Positions 22,580-24,389 of a stretch of DNA of 24,389 nucleotides are shown one piece after another. This DNA is from a virus, in the IMG/VR virus record IMGVR_UViG_3300006802_000548, positions 1 to 24,389 of that record. One strand, written 5' to 3'. The notes under the pieces are model-generated. The model was not told the origin of the DNA and searched no databases. It saw nothing but the letters and a program-made list of their open reading frames with translations. The position numbers and the translations under genes are program-made. Position 1 is the stretch's first letter; every line of letters starts with the position of its first letter.

Positions 22580-24389
22580 ATGGTCAAGCGCGTCCGCACG
22601 CCTGACGGCTATGCAAACTTCCCCGACAGCATGTCCGACGAGGAGATCGAGCGCGTTCTGGCGCGAGAGTACCCATCGCCGGCCGTGCAACAGCAGAACG
22701 CCCAAGCCCGACAACAGGCAACGCAGCCGCAAGCCCCGGCAGGCCCGAACCGCGCGCAAGCGACCGAGGCCGCACGCATGGCGCTGGAGCGGCAAGTGCG
22801 GCGCTCTGGCGGCAACGTGCTAGGGTTGGGTATACCAGCCCAAGCGCTGACAAACCTCGTCACCACGCCATCGCGGCGGGAAGAGGCGCGGCAAGCCACG
22901 GGGCGGCTCGTGCGGGATGCGCAGCAAATCCCCAGCCTGAACCTCCCGCAATTGGCGCGGGACACGGCGGGGACGGTAGAAAGCGCCGTGCGCGGCGTCG
23001 CTGCGCGTCCGTTGCAATCGGCAGGCGCCTTCCTCGGCGCGCTTCCTGGCGCGCTTTGGGAAGCCACTGGCGTCCCGTCCGCGCAGCGGGAAGAACGCGC
23101 ACAGCAAGACATCGACCTGGCGCGCATCCAAGGTGACCCGGCCGCTGAGCGGCAAGCGGCCCGGCGCGCGAACGAAGCGACGGCGACGCTGGGGCTGACC
23201 GTGGCCGCGCCGCTGGCTTTGGGCGGCTCTACGTCCATGCTGCGGGCGGGGACCGTAGGGGCTGGCGCGGCGGCGCCGTTCGCCCTGAACCGCAACAGCG
23301 ATCAGCCGCTTCAGCAGCGTTTACCGGCGGCGCTGGCGGAAATCGGGACGGTCGGCGCAATCTCTGGCGGGTTTCAGGCTGGCGCCAACCGCCTCGGCCA
23401 AGGCGCAGCAAGGCGCGAAGCGGCGATTGATAATATTCGCCGCCGCACTCAGGAGTTCGATCAGGCCGGCGTGCGCCCGTTCTTGGCTGCGGTGCGAGGG
23501 TCTAGCGCCGGGAAGGGCGCGACGGATTCGATTGCAGCGCCGCTCACGATGGGTATTGCCGAGAACATCGTCGGCGGCAACGTGCGGCGCAATCTGTCGG
23601 GCGCGGTTCAAGACGTGGCGCGTGGCGCGCAGCGCTTGGCTGGTCGCTACGGGGAGCCGCAAGCGAACGTGGTGGCCGGCGAAAGCGTGCAGGGCGCTAT
23701 TCGGCGTTACTCGCGTGGCCGCAACGAAACGCCTGTCGGCGGGCAGCGCGATCCGTGGAGCATTCCAACGCGCGATTGGAGCCTGCCGCAGAAGGCAGAA
23801 GCGCTTTACGATGACACATTTGAAACGCTGGCGAACGACGCTCGGCAGCAGCAAATCGGCGGCGTTCAGGGCGAAATTTTGACGCTGGCAAATACTCAGC
23901 GCGTCATGGATCGCATCGTCGGCGGCATATCGGGCAATCGTTCTCGGGAGCGCTTGCCCAACCAAACGCTTCGCACTCTGGTCGATGAGATGACCGCCGA
24001 CCTCGATGACGGCAGCCTGAGCTTTGCCGACATGCGGCGCTGGCGGTCAACCATCCGCGAGATGAAGGGCGACGACCAATTGCGCCAGGGCATTTCGCGG
24101 GGAGAGCTTGATCAGATTTACAACGCACTGACCGCTGACATTTACCAATCGGCCGACAACATCGGCGGCCAAGCGGCCCAGGACTTGCGCCGCATTGACG
24201 ACTGGTACCGCCGCGAGTCGGCGATGATCGAAGACCAGCTCAGCCATTATTATGGGGCGGAAGGCGGTGAGACGGCGACCCGCCGGATTATTCTCGACGC
24301 GCGCAGCGGCGGGAACTTGCGGCGCTTGCAGGCGCTATCCGAGGCGCTTCGTGACGATCAGCGCCGCACGCTGGCGGCGTCGATCATCA
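22580..24389 (+). CDS. Large internal virion protein, N-terminal part (runs off window)
   Basis: ATG 22580 directly follows the previous TAG and the frame stays open for 603 codons to the window end. The N-terminus GYANFPDSMSDEEIERVLAREY has the F-P-D-x-M-S-D-x-E-I motif typical of large podovirus internal virion or DNA-ejection proteins. Then comes a Gln/Ala-rich stretch, an Ala/Gly-rich hydrophobic segment (about residues 206-228, TATLGLTVAAPLALGG) that could cross a membrane, and a helical region rich in Arg, Gln and Asp. No enzymatic motif is seen in this part; these proteins often carry a transglycosylase or other domain further on. Confidence 0.8.
   Translation, partial: MVKRVRTPDGYANFPDSMSDEEIERVLAREYPSPAVQQQNAQARQQATQPQAPAGPNRAQATEAARMALERQVRRSGGNVLGLGIPAQALTNLVTTPSRREEARQATGRLVRDAQQIPSLNLPQLARDTAGTVESAVRGVAARPLQSAGAFLGALPGALWEATGVPSAQREERAQQDIDLARIQGDPAAERQAARRANEATATLGLTVAAPLALGGSTSMLRAGTVGAGAAAPFALNRNSDQPLQQRLPAALAEIGTVGAISGGFQAGANRLGQGAARREAAIDNIRRRTQEFDQAGVRPFLAAVRGSSAGKGATDSIAAPLTMGIAENIVGGNVRRNLSGAVQDVARGAQRLAGRYGEPQANVVAGESVQGAIRRYSRGRNETPVGGQRDPWSIPTRDWSLPQKAEALYDDTFETLANDARQQQIGGVQGEILTLANTQRVMDRIVGGISGNRSRERLPNQTLRTLVDEMTADLDDGSLSFADMRRWRSTIREMKGDDQLRQGISRGELDQIYNALTADIYQSADNIGGQAAQDLRRIDDWYRRESAMIEDQLSHYYGAEGGETATRRIILDARSGGNLRRLQALSEALRDDQRRTLAASII

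Noticed and set aside
1-24389. CRISPR array, tRNA genes, insertion sequence or integrase attachment site
   Set aside because: I saw no regular repeat-spacer pattern, no cloverleaf with CCA-type end, no transposase or integrase, and no direct repeats framing a segment.

Overview
The window is a 24.4 kb piece of a tailed-phage (or prophage) genome: the packaging, head and head-tail block of a podovirus-like virus. Every gene I can support is on the + strand. Genes are packed with ATGA, GTGA or TTGA stop/start overlaps, and GTG and TTG starts are common. The three main structural families (a P22-type portal in the form seen in phage SU10 relatives, a DUF5309/SU10-type major capsid protein, and an SU10-type adaptor) point to a short-tailed phage. 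The DNA is GC-rich. Together with a GcrA/SANT-like mini-protein this hints at an alphaproteobacterial or similar GC-rich host, but that is inference. No replication, lysis, integration or tRNA genes are visible.

Layout. 1-313 is a gene-free leader with four hairpins. 314-1656 holds five small early-type genes, including an SANT/GcrA-like DNA-binding mini-protein and a one-TM coiled-coil protein. 1658-3485 holds the small and large terminase plus a small protein. 3485-5809 is the portal with a long coiled-coil tail. 5809-7834 holds a fibre-like protein, its DUF4376-like neighbour and an F-D repeat protein. 7831-9182 holds a small conserved protein and the scaffold. 9214-11878 is the major capsid gene, broken into three exons by two group I introns. 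11930-12541 is a free-standing HNH endonuclease. 12538-13157 holds two small head-region genes. 13154-16339 is a four-gene glycan cassette (TPR-glycosyltransferase, methyltransferase, hexapeptide acyltransferase, GT-A glycosyltransferase). 16389-16886 is a second free-standing HNH enzyme. 16876-19458 holds the adaptor, a small GNAT-like protein and a nozzle-like protein. 19458-24389 holds small proteins and three internal-virion/ejection-type proteins, the last running off the window.

The most striking feature is the capsid gene. Splice sites could be fixed to the base because P1 and P10 pairings fit for both introns: exon 1 9214-9294, exon 2 10222-10908, exon 3 11645-11878, joining to a 333-residue protein. 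Intron 1 (td-like core) carries a three-zinc-finger HNH enzyme whose reading frame passes straight through the ribozyme core. Intron 2 has a different core and carries a single-motif LAGLIDADG enzyme. With the two free-standing HNH genes, four homing endonucleases of three kinds lie within 7.6 kb around the capsid gene. The first free-standing one has its Shine-Dalgarno buried in an 8-bp hairpin.

Working model: TerS/TerL package DNA through the portal into a scaffold-assembled capsid; adaptor and nozzle close the head; the long C-terminal genes supply ejected proteins; the glycan cassette may decorate the virion or alter the host surface; and the homing enzymes spread themselves and their introns among related phages.
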